Shown: positions 61,872 to 64,000 of the stretch, piece after piece
How positions within the stretch are numbered: the stretch's first letter is position 1
Layout of the letters: each line of letters starts with the position of its first letter
NCBI RefSeq assembly: GCF_001006325.2
Contig: NZ_LBIA02000001.1
Span: 738,501-802,500 of the forward strand
DNA: 64,000 bases
From: Afipia massiliensis
Lineage (GTDB): Bacteria; Pseudomonadota; Alphaproteobacteria; Rhizobiales; Xanthobacteraceae
Reading direction: 5' to 3'
Notes under the pieces: generated by a model
What the model saw: only the letters and a program-made list of their open reading frames with translations
Database searches by the model: none
Told to the model about the DNA's origin: nothing
Position numbers and translations under genes: made by a program

Positions 61872-62410
61872 ATGTTGGGTAGTCCAAACGCCCGAGGTGT
61901 GGCGAGAGAGCCTGAAAAAAGCATGGCTGTTATAAGATACCGCCATTTTGGGTCTTTCATTTTTTCTTCGTGGCCATCTATCGTGAACCAATCACCTGGT
62001 TTGTGGTTGATGACGGGGTCTTTTGTGCCTGTCGGGAACACAGATATGTCGATGAGCTGGAAATTTTTGCACCAATCGGCAATTCGTTGAGAGTTAAAAT
62101 CCTTGATGTCGATGTGATGCGCAAAGCGGTTTCTAATGTCCTTCATGACTTCAAGGTCTTTGAAGGCTCGCTCGCTGCAAATACCCATTAGGTAAGCAAG
62201 CTTGATCTTCGCAGAGAAGCTCCCGAGAGGGCCGGATGACCGGAACATCTCTTTTTGCACGGCGACGTGAGGGTTAAACCGGTGCTTAATCGCCGCCGTG
62301 AGTCTATTCTCTACAATGGTGGCAGCCATGATGGCTGCGGCTCTGTCAGAACTTTTGAAAAGTTCGCGTACAGCCTCGGTCTCATCATCGTTGAAAAGCG
62401 ACCAGCCCAT
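61868..62410 (-). CDS. MltR-like protein
   Basis: 180 aa from MGWSLFNDDETEAVRELF, after GGAG. The pattern RAAAIMAATIVENRLTAAIKHRFN, SGPLGSFSAKIKLAYLMGICSERAFKDLEVMKDIRNRFAHHIDIKDF is that of the mannitol-repressor (MltR/YggD) fold. Here no mannitol genes are near, so a sugar-operon role is doubtful; these proteins also occur alone in accessory regions. The start codon overlaps the start of the divergent small gene (both in CATG 62408-62411). The sequence has a lower GC content than the core. Confidence 0.75.
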   Translation of the reverse strand: MGWSLFNDDETEAVRELFKSSDRAAAIMAATIVENRLTAAIKHRFNPHVAVQKEMFRSSGPLGSFSAKIKLAYLMGICSERAFKDLEVMKDIRNRFAHHIDIKDFNSQRIADWCKNFQLIDISVFPTGTKDPVINHKPGDWFTIDGHEEKMKDPKWRYLITAMLFSGSLATPRAFGLPNI

Positions 62411-62561
62411 GGCAGACTCCAGTAAAGACGAGAAATATAGCGATAAGGAAACAAAGCAGCGTTTCGACGCGATGCTAAAGGGCGCGCTTAAGTCGCCGCC
62501 GAAGCCATTGAAAAGTATCGCGGCAAAAAAGCCGAAGAAACCGAAGAAGGACGCAAAATAG
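62409..62561 (+). CDS. small basic hypothetical protein, divergent from MltR-like gene
   Basis: 50 aa: MADSSKDEKYSDKETKQRFD, an amphipathic AMLKGALKSPPKPLKS segment, then a Lys/Pro tail (AAKKPKKPKKDAK). The start overlaps that of the MltR-like gene on the other strand. The highly charged short form is like small alphaproteobacterial ORFs with an ETxxRF...GA core. An earlier in-frame start at 62298 would lie inside the MltR-like gene. It could be a small regulator or antitoxin-like partner, but there is no proof. Confidence 0.5.
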   Translation: MADSSKDEKYSDKETKQRFDAMLKGALKSPPKPLKSIAAKKPKKPKKDAK

Positions 62562-62568
62562 GTGGCGG

Positions 62569-62970
62569 TCAATTCCGCGTGGGGAGATTACCTGAGTTTT
62601 GATTTGCCGTCGTTACAAGTTGCTCCGCCAATTGCAGGGCATGTTCTTTTGGGAGCGACAGAGCAAATTCGGTATCGAGGCCGCGATCAAAAATTATCCC
62701 AATCTTATTTTCGTCTGTGGTTCCCACATTCATCGTCTGATAGTTCAGAAACCGCGCCTCGGTCCACTCCGTCAAGGAAGTCTGTTTCCGTCCCTTCAGT
62801 TCGCTAGCAGCTAAGCGGCGCTTAGCTTCGGCATTGACTGTTGCCAGCGAGCCCGCTGGGACCGCCATCGAGACATCCTTTTTCATACTGTTTAGGCCAA
62901 CAAAAACGACGCAGAGAACGGTATCGATCTCTTGCCATACCATCCGACTGACTTTGACAATTTTGGACAT
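62569..62970 (-). CDS. hypothetical protein of the accessory islet
   Basis: 133 aa from MSKIVKVSRMVWQEID, with GAGGGAG six bases upstream. The central part is Lys/Arg-rich (EAKRRLAASELKGRKQTSL); the C-terminal block IGIIFDRGLDTEFALSLPKEHALQLAEQLVTTA looks like small beta-plus-helix domains that end in LPRxxAxxLAEQL. No family name can be given. It converges on the 50-aa gene and lies 110 bp from the transposase stop, so it may be a passenger or a recent arrival. Confidence 0.6.
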   Translation of the reverse strand: MSKIVKVSRMVWQEIDTVLCVVFVGLNSMKKDVSMAVPAGSLATVNAEAKRRLAASELKGRKQTSLTEWTEARFLNYQTMNVGTTDENKIGIIFDRGLDTEFALSLPKEHALQLAEQLVTTANQNSGNLPTRN

Positions 62971-63080
62971 GCGAACTCCCTCATCAGCGCGTCCGCCAAT
63001 ACTTGACGAATCGTGGTTTAGGTTTCGGCAGTTTAGATCGCCAGCGCAGAAAGCGACCGGCTTTTTTGGAGAAGTCAGGC

Positions 63081-64000
63081 TCAGTTAGCTTGACGATACG
63101 TCAGACGCTTGCCAGCCGCACCCTTGATGGCAAGGTCCGCACGTTCCCCGTCATTGAAGCCCAGCTTCACGCGATGATTGAAGCGGAAGTCGTACTCTGA
63201 AAGATAGCGGTGCAGATGCTTCTCTGCACAATGCTGATAAACGCCACGCATACCGCGCTTGAAGATTGAGAAGTAACCTTCAACGCTGTTGGTGGTTACG
63301 TCGCCGCGAGCGTATTCCTTCGCGGAGTGATTGATAGTTTCGTGCATGGCGAAGTTAGCGCCGACCTTGGTGTAGAGGCGGCTTTCATCGGTATGCAGCC
63401 GCGTTTCGCGGTGAATGTTCTCGTTGACGATGACAGCAACAGTGTTGGCATCGGCCACGGCAACATGAAATGAGCGCACTGAGCCACCACGCTCAACGAG
63501 CGACACGATGGCGCGCTTATTCGATGGGCCAGTGCGGCCAGCCTTTGTGAACGGACGGCCAGACGTTGTGGTCTTGCGAACCTTATCCTTGGCGATTGGA
63601 CCGAAGTAAGTTTCGTCAGCCTCAACGATTGAGCCTTCGCCGCCCATTGGCGAGACAATGCCGCCATTGCGCATTGCTTCGCGGATACGGTGCGACAGGA
63701 ACCAAGCGGTCTTATAGGTTACGCCAAGGGCGCGGTGCAGTTGATGGCTGGATACGCCCTTCTTGGACGAGGCCATGAGGTAGAACGCCTGTAACCAGAC
63801 GTGCAGCTTGATATGGCTGCTTTCCATCACGCTCTTGGTGGTCACGCTGAAGTCCTTGCGGCACTCCTTGGACGAGCAGCGATAGACGCCAGCCTTCTTG
63901 GTGGCGAAAGACGAATTGACCGTCCCGCAATGCGGGCACACGCGCTCACCGCCCCAACGCAGGGCTTCAAGATAGGCGCGGGCCGCCTCTGGCGTCTGAA
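63081..64000 (-). mobile_element. IS1595-type transposase, 5' end beyond the window
   Basis: The frame continues past MCPHCG to the right edge (TPEAARAYLEALRWGGER is readable upstream of it), so the start is outside the window; 306 codons are visible. N-terminal zinc ribbon CPHC...CSSKEC, then HQLHRALGVTYKTAWFLSHRIREAM, the catalytic Asp in VEADETYFG, the second Asp in HTDESRLY, and the NSVEGYFSIFKRGMRGVYQH block with the last acidic residue: the ISXO2-like DDE domain of the IS1595 family. The reading frame is intact as far as seen. The left inverted repeat was not found with certainty. Confidence 0.9.

Overview
The window looks like chromosomal DNA of a GC-rich alphaproteobacterium of the Bradyrhizobium/Rhodopseudomonas/Afipia/Nitrobacter group (Nitrobacteraceae). 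The reasons are the protein style (FlbD, SciP, PmtA-type methyltransferase, homospermidine synthase, BA14K protein), the two tRNAs, and many palindromic intergenic repeats. I cannot name the species from sequence alone.

Layout. 1-2791 is a propionate (2-methylcitrate) operon prpD(partial)-prpC-prpB. 2955-5641 holds an elongator tRNA-Met, a small exported protein, a PmtA-like methyltransferase and mnmA. 5897-14099 is a flagellar block: a sigma-54 promoter, fliK, flgD, sciP, then fliF-fliG-fliH-fliN-flbD behind CtrA-like sites. It thus encodes late structural genes, the MS-ring and C-ring core, and two of their own regulators. 14100-25000 is mixed: an SRPBCC protein, a PLP aminotransferase, a RecD-like helicase, a GT39-like membrane protein, a BA14K protein, a serine hydrolase and an outer-membrane beta-barrel, with dense palindromic repeats. 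25239-33760 has kdsD, a divergent CMD/HxlR pair with a tandem operator, an SPFH/NfeD pair, hemH, a NicO exporter with its DUF1007 partner, and dcp.

34480-40090 is a polyamine island: a speF-type leader RNA, ornithine decarboxylase, GNAT, RidA, two tandem Rnk-like proteins and homospermidine synthase. 40592-46278 is a zinc-starvation operon read leftwards from a perfect Zur-type palindrome: a His-rich mini-membrane protein, znuC, znuB, znuA, a COG0523 GTPase, a WD40 protein, and an mgtC-like gene interrupted by one in-frame TGA. 46313-48462 carries a two-piece permease, crcB and sodB.

48606-61262 holds an MFS carrier, a GNAT, an SdsA1-like alkylsulfatase, a cupin protein, initiator tRNA-fMet, and a seven-gene catabolic block (ALDH, GMC oxidoreductase, divergent SDR, MBL hydrolase, FAH-family hydrolase, GST-like protein, unknown 363-aa protein). 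This block looks like an oxidation route for an unidentified alcohol/aldehyde, possibly aromatic. From about 61620 the base composition drops: a small accessory islet with a MltR-like gene, a divergent miniprotein whose start codon overlaps it, an unknown ORF, and an IS1595-type transposase that runs off the right edge.

The most promising unexplained items are the catabolic block with its catalytically altered SDR, the palindromic elements with CTAGTGT ends, the two nested-hairpin elements with TGGAGCGCCG arms, the Zur operon with its nonsense-interrupted mgtC, and the speF leader with an Arg-rich reading frame.
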